From: Pseudomonadota bacterium
GTDB lineage: Bacteria; Myxococcota; Myxococcia; Myxococcales; Myxococcaceae
Direction: 5' to 3'
NCBI GenBank assembly: GCA_023426545.1
Contig: JAFAAN010000092.1
Span: 13,858-77,857 of the forward strand
DNA length: 64,000 nt
Positions 1 through 9,690 of the stretch are shown here, one piece after another. Under the pieces are notes generated by a model. It was not told the origin of the DNA, did not search any database, and saw only the letters and a list, made by a program, of their open reading frames with translations. The translations under genes were made by a program, and so were the position numbers. The stretch's first letter is position 1; each line of letters opens with the position of its first letter.

Positions 1-69
1 AGCGCACCCGCGGGTCCCGCGCGAGTTCACACACCGCGACGTTTGCCGCTCGCCAGGGTGGCCGGCCGG

Positions 70-96
70 GCCCCCCTGCCTCCCCAGGAGGGGGGC
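70..96. terminator. GC-rich stem-loop upstream of prkA
   Basis: The arms GCCCCCCT-CCT and AGG-AGGGGGGC can form an 11-bp stem with one bulged G (position 78) and a CCCC loop. No T-run follows. It lies about 130 nt before prkA, so it may end a gene outside the window or be part of the prkA leader. Only the base pairing is seen; the role is inferred. Confidence 0.4.
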
Positions 97-126
97 GTGG
101 TGCCTCGCGTCCCCGGGTGGTGGCCG

Positions 127-140
127 GGGGCACGTGCCCC
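127..140. promoter_or_regulatory. 14-bp perfect palindrome upstream of prkA
   Basis: GGGGCACGTGCCCC is a perfect palindrome centred on CACGTG, about 86 bp before the prkA start. Its place upstream of a kinase gene fits a dimeric regulator site, but no known operator is recognised and GC-rich palindromes arise by chance in such DNA. Confidence 0.3.
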
Positions 141-225
141 AGCCGACAATGGCATCCGGGGTGCTGGACATTGGTGGCCCAGACGGAAAACTTGCTGATG
201 GAAGACTGACCACAGGAGAGCCAAC

Positions 226-2472
226 TTGGACGCGAAGGGCTATCTGCAGGAAGTGGGCACGCAGGTGAACGCCGACTTCATCAAGAACCGGTCGATTCTC
301 TCCTTCGAGGAATACCTCTCCCTCTTCTTCAACGACCCGAGAGGGCAAGCGCGCAACGCCGCCCAGTACCTGCGCGACGTGATGGACCACTACGGCACCA
401 CCCAGGTGCCACACCCCACGGGCACCATCCGGCGCTTCAACGTCTTCGACGCGCCGGGCGGGGACCGGCACGACCGGGTGGCGGGCCAGGAGGAGGTCCA
501 GAACGCCATCTACCGGCTGCTCGGCAACTTCGTGCGGGCCGGCCGCATCAACAAGCTCATCCTCCTGCACGGCCCCAACGGCAGCGCCAAGTCCACCCTC
601 GTCAATGCCCTGAAGGAGGGCATGGAGCAGTACTCCCGGCTGCCGCAGGGCGCGCTCTACCGCCTGGCCTGGATCTTCCCCTCGGAGAAGCTCATCAAGG
701 GCTCCATCGGCTTCGGGGAGCGGGACACGCAGGGCGGGGAGCTGGCCACCTACGCCCATCTGGACGCGGAGTCCGTCGACCTGCGAATGCCCTGCGAGCT
801 GCGGGACCACCCGCTGTTCGCCGTGCCACCGGGCGAGCGGCGCAAGCTGCTGGAGGTGGCCCTCAAGAAGAAGGGCCTGGGCAACGGGGATGGCGAGACG
901 GGCGACTTCATCCTGTCCGGGTACGTGCGCGACGGCGAGCTGTGCTCCAAGTGCCGCCGCATCTACACCGCCCTGCTCAACGCCTACGGCGGGGACTGGC
1001 TGAAGGTGATGCGCCACGTCCAGGTGGAGCGCTTCTACGTGTCGCGCCGCTACCAGGTGGGCACCGTGACGGTGGAGCCGCAGATGAGCGTGGACGCCAT
1101 CGTCCAGCAGCTGACCGCGGACCGCACCCAGCTCAACGTGCCCGCGCCGCTGCACAGCACGGTGCTCTTCGAGCCGCAGGGCCCGCTGGTGCACGCCAAC
1201 CGCGGCCTCATCGAGTACTCGGATCTGCTCAAGCGGCCGCTGGAGGCCTTCAAGTACCTCCTGGGCTTCAGCGAGACAGGGCAGGTGCCCCTGGAGCCCT
1301 TCGTGCTCCAGCTCGACGAGGTGCTCATCGCCTCCACCAACGAGAAGCACCTGAACGCCTTCAAGGAGCTGCCGGACTTCGCGTCCTTCAAGGGCCGCAT
1401 CGAGCTGGTGCGCGTGCCCTACCTGCGCCGCTACCGGACCGAGCAGCAGATCTACGACGCGCAGATCACCTCCACCACCGTGGGCAAGCACGTGGCCCCG
1501 CACGCCACGGAGCTGGCGGCGATGTGGGCCGTGCTCACGCGCCTGAAGAAGCCCATCCCGGACCGCTACCCGAACGACGTGAAGGACCTCATCGACCAGG
1601 TGTCGCCCATGGAGAAGCTGCATCTCTACGAGGAGGGCGCGCCCCCGGACCGGCTGAGCCTGGCCAACACCAAGGAGCTGCGCAAGCTGCGCGAGGACCT
1701 GTTCACCGAGTCCGACGCGTACCCCAACTACGAGGGGCGCTCGGGCGCCAGCGCGCGGGAGATCAAGACGGCGCTCTTCAACGCCGCGCAGAACCCCGAC
1801 TTCAAGTGCCTCAACGGGCTGGCCGTGTTGGAGGAGCTGTCCGCCATCTGCAAGGACAAGAGCGTCTACGAGTTCCTGCTGCAGGAGGTGATGGACGGCT
1901 ACCACGACCACGAGGCCTTCGTCCGGCTGGCGGAGGCGGAGTACCTGGACCGCGTGGACTCGGAGGTCCGCGAGTCCATGGGGCTGGTGTCCGAAGGGCA
2001 GTACCGCGAGCTGGTGGAGCGCTACATCCAGACCATCAGCCACTGGGTGCGCGGCGAGAAGATGCGCAACCGCGTCACCGGGGTGATGGAGGCGCCGGAC
2101 GAGCAGCGGATGGCGGAGGTGGAGGCCATCATCATGCCGCGGGGCGAGGACGCCGCCGACTTCCGCCGCGGCCTCATCGCCTCCATCGGCGCCCACCGGC
2201 TGGACCACCCGGACGCGGCCATGGACTACGGCCGCATCTTCCCGGACATGTTCAAGCGCCTGCGCGACCACTACTTCGAGGAGCGCAAGCGGGTGCTGCG
2301 CAAGAACAAGGAGAACATCCTCAAGTACCTGTCCGAGGACCGCAACCAGCTCACCTCCCGTGAGCAGGCGCAGGTGCAGACCACGCTGGGGACGATGGCG
2401 GAGCGCTACGGCTACTGCGAGGCGTGCGCGAAGGACGCCATCCTCTTCCTGATGAAGAAGCGCTACGCGTGA
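226..2472 (+). CDS. prkA: PrkA family serine protein kinase (AAA-type)
   Basis: This 748-aa protein matches the PrkA family, cytoplasmic proteins with an N-terminal AAA ATPase-like core and a C-terminal kinase-like region, linked in other bacteria to starvation and sporulation responses. The Walker A motif GPNGSAKST is at residues 116-124, and the N-terminal region has the usual FEEYL and GQEEV-type segments. Length is near the family's usual value of about 640-700 aa, slightly long. The start is TTG at 226, supported by AGGAGAG at 214-220 with 5-nt spacing. PrkA is often followed by DUF444 (yeaH) and spoVR genes; here a terminator and an unrelated protease follow, so any partners must lie upstream or elsewhere. 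Identity is secure; the substrate is unknown. Confidence 0.93.
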   Translation: MDAKGYLQEVGTQVNADFIKNRSILSFEEYLSLFFNDPRGQARNAAQYLRDVMDHYGTTQVPHPTGTIRRFNVFDAPGGDRHDRVAGQEEVQNAIYRLLGNFVRAGRINKLILLHGPNGSAKSTLVNALKEGMEQYSRLPQGALYRLAWIFPSEKLIKGSIGFGERDTQGGELATYAHLDAESVDLRMPCELRDHPLFAVPPGERRKLLEVALKKKGLGNGDGETGDFILSGYVRDGELCSKCRRIYTALLNAYGGDWLKVMRHVQVERFYVSRRYQVGTVTVEPQMSVDAIVQQLTADRTQLNVPAPLHSTVLFEPQGPLVHANRGLIEYSDLLKRPLEAFKYLLGFSETGQVPLEPFVLQLDEVLIASTNEKHLNAFKELPDFASFKGRIELVRVPYLRRYRTEQQIYDAQITSTTVGKHVAPHATELAAMWAVLTRLKKPIPDRYPNDVKDLIDQVSPMEKLHLYEEGAPPDRLSLANTKELRKLREDLFTESDAYPNYEGRSGASAREIKTALFNAAQNPDFKCLNGLAVLEELSAICKDKSVYEFLLQEVMDGYHDHEAFVRLAEAEYLDRVDSEVRESMGLVSEGQYRELVERYIQTISHWVRGEKMRNRVTGVMEAPDEQRMAEVEAIIMPRGEDAADFRRGLIASIGAHRLDHPDAAMDYGRIFPDMFKRLRDHYFEERKRVLRKNKENILKYLSEDRNQLTSREQAQVQTTLGTMAERYGYCEACAKDAILFLMKKRYA

Positions 2473-2476
2473 CGGG

Positions 2477-2510
2477 GCAGGTGTCCGGCGCATGCCCGGA
2501 CGCCTGCTTT
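2477..2510 (+). terminator. Rho-independent terminator of prkA
   Basis: GCAGGTGTCCGG (2477-2488) pairs with CCGGACGCCTGC (2496-2507) over 12 bp with one G.U wobble, around a 7-nt loop, and is followed by TTT. It starts 4 nt after the prkA stop codon, so prkA transcription probably ends here. Confidence 0.8.
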
Positions 2511-2593
2511 CATCGCCGGAGAGGGCCCGGGATGATGGCCGCTGCCAGGGCGTTGTACTGGCTGCATCCGTTTCCCCCCAGACCGGAGAGTCG

Positions 2594-3472
2594 ATGACCC
2601 GTTTCCTCCTGGGCACTCCCGCCCTGTTCGCCCTCGTGTCGTGCGCCGGCGCGCCTCCGCCGCCGGCCGCCACCACACCCGCGCCCCAGGCGGCCCCTGT
2701 CGTCGAGCGCGTCGTCGCGATGCGCGAGGCGCCGCGCATGACGCGCCGGGAGCAGGTGCAGCGCATCCTCCCCCACAACGTGCGGCTGCAGATCGCCTCG
2801 GGGGGCAAGGTGCGAAGCACGGCCTCCGGCGTGGTGGTGGGCGCCGAGCGGGACGCGGACGGGGCGGCGGTGGCCTGGGTGGTCACCAACGCGCACGCGG
2901 TGGCGATGGACGACCTGGAGTCGCCGGAGCTGCGCGTGCTGGTGGACCGGCGGGCGGAGTCGCTGGAGCACGTGGGCGAGGTGGTGGCCACCGGCCAGGT
3001 GCCCGAGCTGGACCTCGCGCTGGTGCGCGTGCCGGGCCTGGACCTGCCGGCGGTGGAGCTGGCGGACGACGCGGAGCTGGAGCTGGGCGAGGACGTGGTG
3101 GTGGCCGCCTCGCCCTTCGGCCGCGCGCTGTCGCTGTCGGGCGGGATGCTGTCGCAGGTGGAGTGGGACAAGGCGTCCCGGCAGCCGAAGATGGTGAAGA
3201 CGGACGCGCCCATCGGCTACGGCGCCTCCGGGGGCGGCATCTTCAGTCTGGCGACGGGCCGGCTGCTGGCCATCGTCGAGGGCTACCGCACCGCCAAGGT
3301 GGACTTCGAGGTGCAGCAGGAGAGCTACAGCTTCGACGTGCCCATGCCGGGAGAGACGTTCGCCGCACCCAGCGCGAAGGTGCGCCAGTTCCTCCAGGCC
3401 AAGGGCTTCGACCGGCTGCTCGCCCGCAAGCCCGCGACCGAGGGTGGTGTCGCGCAGGCGGCGGGGCGCTAG
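2594..3472 (+). CDS. Trypsin-like serine protease lipoprotein
   Basis: A 292-aa secreted S1-family protease. The N-terminus (MTRFLLGTPALFALVSC) is a lipoprotein signal ending in the lipobox LVSC, followed by a Pro/Ala linker. The catalytic triad reads His101 (VTNAHAV), Asp140 (DLALV) and Ser212 (ASGGG), so the enzyme looks intact. There is no PDZ domain, unlike full DegP/HtrA proteins. I chose ATG 2594 because GGAGAG lies just upstream and the frame then begins directly with the signal peptide; the longer frame adds 34 residues of no recognisable character. It probably acts in the periplasm or at the outer membrane. The substrate is unknown. Confidence 0.8.
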   Translation: MTRFLLGTPALFALVSCAGAPPPPAATTPAPQAAPVVERVVAMREAPRMTRREQVQRILPHNVRLQIASGGKVRSTASGVVVGAERDADGAAVAWVVTNAHAVAMDDLESPELRVLVDRRAESLEHVGEVVATGQVPELDLALVRVPGLDLPAVELADDAELELGEDVVVAASPFGRALSLSGGMLSQVEWDKASRQPKMVKTDAPIGYGASGGGIFSLATGRLLAIVEGYRTAKVDFEVQQESYSFDVPMPGETFAAPSAKVRQFLQAKGFDRLLARKPATEGGVAQAAGR

Positions 3473-3542
3473 GCTCCCGGGCCCGGCGGGTTTCTCGACA
3501 GCGCGCGGGAGCGGAGTACATCCGGCCGGAAGGAGGCGTGGG

Positions 3543-3995
3543 ATGTCCGGACGTGTATCGTGGGATCAGTACTTCATGGACATCGCGAAGCAGGTGGCCA
3601 CGCGCGCCACCTGTGATCGCAAGCACGTGGGCGCCGTCATCGTCCGTGGGCGGACCATCCTGTCCACCGGCTACAACGGCGCCATCCGGGGCCTGCCGCA
3701 CTGCGATGACGTGGGGCACATGATGGAGAACGGCCACTGCGTGGCGACGGTCCACGCGGAGGCCAACGCCATCATCCAGGCGGCCACCAACGGCGTCGGC
3801 ATCGACGGGGCCACCATCTACACCACGGCCAGTCCCTGCTGGCCGTGCTTCAAGCTGATCGCCAACGCGGGCCTCGTCCGCATCGTGTTCGGCGAGTTCT
3901 ACCGGGACCCGCGCATCTTCGAGTACGCGGCCCGGCTCAAGCTGGACCTGCTGGGGCTGGGAGAGGCCGCCCGCCCCCCCAGCACGGGTACCTGA
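3543..3995 (+). CDS. dCMP deaminase (zinc-dependent cytidine/deoxycytidylate deaminase family)
   Basis: The 150-aa product has the deaminase zinc site: His71-Ala-Glu73 (HAE, with Glu as proton shuttle) and Cys99-x-x-Cys102 in SPCWPC. The N-terminal SWDQYFMDIA and the VGAVIV/GYNGAI segments are typical of dCMP deaminases (ComEB-like), which convert dCMP to dUMP for thymidylate synthesis in the cytosol. Start ATG 3543 has AAGGAGG just upstream; the frame is open for another 33 codons, but that part lacks homology-like content. The length is right for the family. The last residues (ARPPSTGT) are a short unconserved tail. Tandem hairpins follow the stop. Confidence 0.9.
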   Translation: MSGRVSWDQYFMDIAKQVATRATCDRKHVGAVIVRGRTILSTGYNGAIRGLPHCDDVGHMMENGHCVATVHAEANAIIQAATNGVGIDGATIYTTASPCWPCFKLIANAGLVRIVFGEFYRDPRIFEYAARLKLDLLGLGEAARPPSTGT

Positions 3996-3998
3996 TCA

Positions 3999-4038
3999 CC
4001 CCGCCCTGCGGGGAGGGAGCGCGCGCTTCCACGCGCGC
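3999..4038 (+). terminator. Two tandem stem-loops after dCMP deaminase
   Basis: CCCCGC-cct-GCGGGG (3999-4013) starts 3 nt after the stop codon, and GCGCGCG-cttcca-CGCGCGC (4019-4038) follows at once. No T-run is present, so this is a terminator-like structure rather than a classical intrinsic terminator. Confidence 0.45.
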
Positions 4039-4143
4039 CCCGCCCGCGCCCCATTCGTCACCTGAAGGACAGTCGCGACCGGCGCCAAACCCGCGCCGTG
4101 ACTGGGGAATTTGCCTCTTCCGGCAAGAATTACCGACCCAGGG

Positions 4144-4172
4144 TTGACGATGTCGGAACCGCTCCCTAACTC
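4144..4172 (+). promoter_or_regulatory. Candidate sigma-70-type promoter for the sensor/regulator pair
   Basis: TTGACG at 4144-4149 is followed after 17 bp by TAACTC at 4167-4172. The -35 is good and the -10 is weak, which is common in GC-rich myxobacteria. It sits 27-57 bp before the predicted starts of the histidine-kinase-like gene. Confidence 0.35.
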
Positions 4173-4198
4173 TTGGCTCCGGTAGGGCGGCGGCGGGG

Positions 4199-4906
4199 GT
4201 GGATCAGGAAAAAACCGAGGAGTTCCCGTTGGTTACCTCGACAGCAGTGTCAAATAGTGCATCCTCTGTTGAGGACGCGCCGCAGCGCGTGGTGGGCGCG
4301 GCGCGGTACCTGGCCGTCCCCACGCTGATGGACAGCCTGCTGCACGACGTCCGCAATCCGCTCAACGCGCTGGCCATCCACCTGGAGGTCCTGTCGGAGA
4401 AGCTGAAGGCGGAGACGGGACAGGTGCCCGCGTCCCAGGAGAAGAACCTCAAGGCCATGCGCGATCAGATCCAGCGCGTGGACGGCATCCTGAAGCTGTT
4501 CAGCGACTTCGTCGTCTTCCGCGGCGGCACGGAGGGCGCGGTGGACCTGTCGGACGCCACCACGCGGGCGCTGGGCGTGCTGGCGCACGAGGGGCGCAAG
4601 CGCCGCGTGCAGGTGCAGTCGGCGGTGGAGGCGGGCGTGCAGGTGCGCCTGCGGGACACGTCGGAGCTGGGCTTCTTCCTCATCCAGGCGCTGCTGCGCG
4701 CCTTCCGCCGCGCGGAGAACGGCGGCTCCGTTCGCGTCGTGGTGCGCGGGGAGGGGGAGGGCGCCGTGCTGGAGCTCGAGGACTCCGGCGGCGGCGCGGA
4801 GCCCCTCCCGGAGGCCGTGGAGGCCCTCCGGGTGCGCTGCGCCCAGCTCGGCGTCGAGCTGTTCATCCGGGCGGGCGTGTGCCGCCTGGGGTTCTCCCGC
4901 GCCTGA
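4199..4906 (+). CDS. Histidine-kinase-like protein with degenerate ATPase domain
   Basis: A 235-aa soluble protein with a HisKA-type helix carrying an H-box (LLHDVRNPLNALAIHLEVL, near residues 47-65) and a short region resembling HATPase_c. The ATPase part lacks a clear N-box; only a G1-like DSGGG remains near the C-terminus. There is no membrane segment or sensory domain. It lies 79 bp upstream of an NtrC-type regulator and probably works with it, either as a phosphotransfer protein or as a reduced kinase. The start is uncertain: GTG 4199 gives the full length, but TTG 4229 (residue 11) has the better Shine-Dalgarno (GAGGAG at 4217-4222, 6-nt spacing). Enzymatic activity is doubtful. Confidence 0.65.
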   Translation: MDQEKTEEFPLVTSTAVSNSASSVEDAPQRVVGAARYLAVPTLMDSLLHDVRNPLNALAIHLEVLSEKLKAETGQVPASQEKNLKAMRDQIQRVDGILKLFSDFVVFRGGTEGAVDLSDATTRALGVLAHEGRKRRVQVQSAVEAGVQVRLRDTSELGFFLIQALLRAFRRAENGGSVRVVVRGEGEGAVLELEDSGGGAEPLPEAVEALRVRCAQLGVELFIRAGVCRLGFSRA

Positions 4907-4985
4907 GCGCTGCATCCCGCCGGGCCGGCTTCTGAATTCGGGTCACGACAACTTCGCGTCACGACGCAGTACGGGAGGTCTTCAC

Positions 4986-6446
<1,461 letters not shown>

Positions 6447-6493
6447 CCTGACGGGTAGGAATGCCCTCTGGATTCCGGGCGCTTGGCCAGGCT

Positions 6494-6512
6494 CGGGCGG
6501 GATGGCCGCCCG
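6494..6512 (+). terminator. Stem-loop downstream of NtrC-type regulator
   Basis: CGGGCGG (6494-6500) pairs with CCGCCCG (6506-6512) around a GATGG loop, 47 nt after the stop codon and before a new transcription unit. No T-run follows. It is a weak terminator candidate. Confidence 0.3.
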
Positions 6513-6710
6513 GGCGGCAACCCCGCCGCGAAACCCCCGTCAATTCTTGACTTTTGACCTCCGGACGGGGGATTCTCGGGGGGTCTCCCACCCACAGGGA
6601 GTGCCCGGCCGTACATGTCCACGCCTCGGGCAGCTCCGGCGCCATTTCATCGGCCGTCCAGGAGTATGCATCGGGTGCCGCTGGGGGGGCACAAGGAAGG
6701 CCACAACGCA

Positions 6711-8678
6711 ATGAGCGACGCGCGAGTACTTCACTTCTTCGGCGGCAAGGGCGGGGTAGGTAAGACGACGCTCGCGGCAGCGTATGCGTTGAGGCTGTCG
6801 GAGGAAGCGCCCAAGGAGCGGGTGCTGCTCGTGTCGCTGGATCCGGTCCACTCGCTGTCGGACCTGGTGAAGAAGAAGCTCGCGGCCAAGCCCACCCGGC
6901 TGGTCCCCGGCAAGGGGGACGGCGGCGTGTATGGGCTGGAGGTGGAGCCGGCGGCGCTGATGAAGCCCTTCCTGGCGTCCTACCTGCCGGCGCTGGCGAA
7001 GGCGGCGTCGAAGGGCGCGCACGTGTCGGAGGACGACATGGGCAAGCTCTACCAGCAGGCCGTGCCGGGCCTGGAGGAACTGGTGGCGCTCTTCCACGTG
7101 GTGGACCTGCTGGAGGCGGAGTCGTTCGACCGCATCGTCGTCGACGCCGCGCCCACCAGCCACACGCTGCGGCTGTTCGATCTGCCGGTGGGCCTGCGCA
7201 AGTTCCTGGGGCTGGTGAAGGCCGGCGGGGACAAGGTCGAGGCGCCGGTGAAGAAGGGCAAGAAGGCGGCCGCCGCGGCCGAGGCGCCCGGCTTCCTGGA
7301 TCAGGTGGGGCAGAGGGCGGAGAAGCTGCTGGCGTTGCTGAAGGACGCCTCGCGCACCGCCTTCCACATGGTGGCGCTGGCGGAACCGGTGCCGGAGGCG
7401 CAGACGCGCATGCTCTTCACCCAGCTTCGCGAGCGCGGGCTGCCGGTGACGGAGATCGTCGTCAATCAGATCGAGGACAAGGGCGGCTGTCCCGCGTGCC
7501 AGGGGCGCCGCGGCCTACAAGCCCCCCACGTCCGAAAGTTCCAGGCGCTGGACAAGACGGTGCCGGTGCACCTGCTGGGACGGCGCGAGGTGGCGCCGCG
7601 CGGGCTGGAGGGCCTGGCGCTGTTCGCGAAGGCGTGGGCCGGCGGCAAGGAGACGAAGGCGCTGGAGTTCGCCGCGGCCGAAGGGCCCCCGGCGCTGGTG
7701 CGCGCGCCGTCCATGCCGCCCATCGCCGCGCCGCCGCTGCCGCCGACGCGGCTCATCTTCTTCGTGGGGCAGGGTGGCGTGGGCAAGAGCTCGTGCGCCG
7801 CCGCCGCCGCGGTGACCCTGACGGAGAAGGAGGGGCCGGTGCTCCTCATCTCCACGGATCCGTCGCACTCGCTGTCGGACGTGCTCCAGAGCCGCCTGAC
7901 GGACACGGAGACGCAGGTGAAGGGCACCAAGGGCCTCTACGCGCGCGAGCTGGACATCGCCGGCTGGTTCAACGGCCTGCGCAAGCGGCTGAAGGAGAAG
8001 GCGGAGAAGGCCTTCGAGGGCGCGCCGCGCTCGGGCAACGACGTGCCGCCGGACCTGCTCTACCTGCGCAACCTGCTGGAGTGCGCGCCGCCGGGCATCG
8101 ACGAGCTGGCCGCGCTGTCGTGCCTCACGGATGCGCTGGTGCAGGAGCGCTTCAAGCGCATCGTGGTGGACTCGTCGCCGGTGGTGATGTCCGTGCGCGT
8201 GGTGGAGCTGGCGGAGACGGCCAAGACGTGGCTGGGCGCGTTGCACGCGGTGATGAACAAGCACCGCGCCAAGGGCCTGGGCGAGCTGGCGGATGACCTC
8301 GCGGCGATGATCAAGCACGTGAAGCGCTTCGAGGACGCGCTGGGCACCCCGAGCGAGGCGCGCTTCGTCGTCGTCACGCGCGGCGAGGAGCTGGCGACGG
8401 CCCGCACCGAGCGGCTGGTGGAGTACCTCAAGGAGAAGAAGCTCCCGGTGGAGCGGGTGCTCGTCAACCGCGTGGGCCCCAAGTCCACCTGTGAGAAGTG
8501 CGAGAACCGGCGCAAGCTGGAGATCAACGCGGCGAAGCTCATCGAGAAGAAGCTGGGCCTGCCCGTCACCATGGCGCCGGCGCTGGGCCGTCACCCCGCG
8601 GGCCTGCGTGAGCTGAAGGCCTTCCGCACCGCGTGGTACGCGCTTTCCCCGCCTGCCACGAAAGTCAAGGCTGCCTGA
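6711..8678 (+). CDS. Tandem ArsA/GET3-like ATPase
   Basis: The 655-aa product carries two ArsA-type deviant Walker NTPase domains. Domain 1 has GGKGGVGKTT near residue 10; domain 2 has GQGGVGKSS near residue 352. Each has the LDPVHSLSD / TDPSHSLSD switch and ends with a CxxC pair (Cys260/Cys263 in CPAC; Cys594/Cys597 in CEKC) like the zinc-binding pair of GET3-type proteins. ArsA pairs with arsenite pumps and GET3 with tail-anchored membrane proteins. No arsB, arsR or arsD lies nearby, so arsenic resistance is not supported by context. Start ATG 6711 is preceded by AAGGAAGG and leads directly into the P-loop strand; in-frame ATGs at 6615 and 6666 add residues with no domain character. The cellular role is open. 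Confidence 0.82.
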   Translation: MSDARVLHFFGGKGGVGKTTLAAAYALRLSEEAPKERVLLVSLDPVHSLSDLVKKKLAAKPTRLVPGKGDGGVYGLEVEPAALMKPFLASYLPALAKAASKGAHVSEDDMGKLYQQAVPGLEELVALFHVVDLLEAESFDRIVVDAAPTSHTLRLFDLPVGLRKFLGLVKAGGDKVEAPVKKGKKAAAAAEAPGFLDQVGQRAEKLLALLKDASRTAFHMVALAEPVPEAQTRMLFTQLRERGLPVTEIVVNQIEDKGGCPACQGRRGLQAPHVRKFQALDKTVPVHLLGRREVAPRGLEGLALFAKAWAGGKETKALEFAAAEGPPALVRAPSMPPIAAPPLPPTRLIFFVGQGGVGKSSCAAAAAVTLTEKEGPVLLISTDPSHSLSDVLQSRLTDTETQVKGTKGLYARELDIAGWFNGLRKRLKEKAEKAFEGAPRSGNDVPPDLLYLRNLLECAPPGIDELAALSCLTDALVQERFKRIVVDSSPVVMSVRVVELAETAKTWLGALHAVMNKHRAKGLGELADDLAAMIKHVKRFEDALGTPSEARFVVVTRGEELATARTERLVEYLKEKKLPVERVLVNRVGPKSTCEKCENRRKLEINAAKLIEKKLGLPVTMAPALGRHPAGLRELKAFRTAWYALSPPATKVKAA

Positions 8679-8706
8679 GATTCAGGGCCAGACTTGGAGC
8701 GAGGAG

Positions 8707-8731
8707 CCGCCGGGCGTGCGTTGCCCGGCGG
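8707..8731 (+). terminator. Stem-loop terminator candidate after ArsA-like gene
   Basis: CCGCCGGGC (8707-8715) pairs perfectly with GCCCGGCGG (8723-8731) around a 7-nt loop, 28 nt after the stop codon. It lacks a T-run. The rest of 8679-8932 shows no convincing gene. Confidence 0.5.
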
Positions 8732-8932
8732 GTCGAATGTAGAGGGGGCCGCCGCCACATCCGCCTCCCGCCCAGCTTCCACACCTGAGAATCGTCCCGT
8801 CCCGCCTGCCCCCCGCGCGCAACCATGGCGATGCGCATGCTGGGTGCCAAGGGCCCGTGAGGGCCGTATCTGAAAGCGGGCGTGGGGGCGGACCGTGAGT
8901 GATGGCTGGAAGTCACGGTGGTGCGGGTGGGC

Positions 8933-9619
8933 TCAGGCCTCGCATTCCGAAGGTGCGTCGGTGAACGTCTCCCAGCCGGGGAAGGTGAGCGCGCCGGTCT
9001 CCGTGAGGCTGCCCTCCACAGGGGCGCGGCCGTCGAGCCGCATCGACACCTGACGGCCTCGCACCGCGTAGCGCCCGCGCACCTCCTTCCGCCGGGGCGT
9101 GCCGTTCGCGTCCACCTCTTTCAGCCACAGCGTGACCCGGCCGCCTGACTGGAAGCGCAGGCCCTGGGTGGTGCCGTAGACACCCACGCCGGGGCCGAAC
9201 CAGGACACCTCGCGCAGCAGCCTGGGGACATCCGTCTCCCGGTCCGGGCTCCGGCCCTGGAGCTTCTGCCAGCCCAGGGTGTCCCGGACGGGGGCGAAGT
9301 CGGCGTCCTCCCGGGCCCGGGCCAGCCGCCGGGCGTCCAGCGCCACGGCCCGGGTGAGGTGCTCGACGATGACGTCCCGGTGGGCGCTGTACTCGCAGAC
9401 CTTGCCCTGCTGGCGGAGCACGCCCAGGGTGGCCGCCAGGTTGTAGTGGGCCAGCGCGTAGTCGGGGGAGTCCCGGGCTGACGCCTGGAAGCGCTCCAGG
9501 GCCTCGGGGTAGCGGCCCGCCTGGTACAGGCGGAAGCCCTGGGTGTTCAGCGCCCGGGCGGCGGGGGTGGTCGCGGCGCCGGTGAGGGCCAGGAGGAGGA
9601 GGGGCAGGGCCAGGTGCAT
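8933..9619 (-). CDS. Exported TPR-containing hypothetical protein
   Basis: A 228-aa protein with a cleavable signal (MHLALPLLLLALTGAA) and one or two TPR-like repeats near the N-terminus (GFRLYQAGRYPEALERFQAS and the helix pair after it). The C-terminal half is beta-rich and resembles a small sheet domain of unknown function (GTTQGLRFQSGGRVTLW, VRGRYAVRGRQVSMRLDG). Start 9619 is chosen because GGAGG lies just upstream and the signal peptide begins there; a 26-residue upstream extension is basic and unlikely. It is divergent from accA with 71 bp between starts. Function is unknown, probably periplasmic. Confidence 0.7.
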   Translation of the reverse strand: MHLALPLLLLALTGAATTPAARALNTQGFRLYQAGRYPEALERFQASARDSPDYALAHYNLAATLGVLRQQGKVCEYSAHRDVIVEHLTRAVALDARRLARAREDADFAPVRDTLGWQKLQGRSPDRETDVPRLLREVSWFGPGVGVYGTTQGLRFQSGGRVTLWLKEVDANGTPRRKEVRGRYAVRGRQVSMRLDGRAPVEGSLTETGALTFPGWETFTDAPSECEA

Positions 9620-9690
9620 GGGCCTCCAGGGAGGGGTGCGTAACCGCTTGCGCGTTGAAAGGCGCCATACCCTGGTGCTAGTTCCGCGCC

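Noticed and set aside
150..215. Possible sigma-54 promoter before prkA
   Set aside because: GG...GC elements are present but the spacing is 9 or 16 nt instead of the required 10 between GG and GC.
942..2363. Frame-shifted long frame inside prkA
   Set aside because: Alternative-frame shadow of a clearly conserved kinase gene.
6548..6580. TTGACTTTTGAC as promoter of the ArsA-like gene
   Set aside because: A -35-like repeat is present, but no acceptable -10 lies 16-18 bp downstream.
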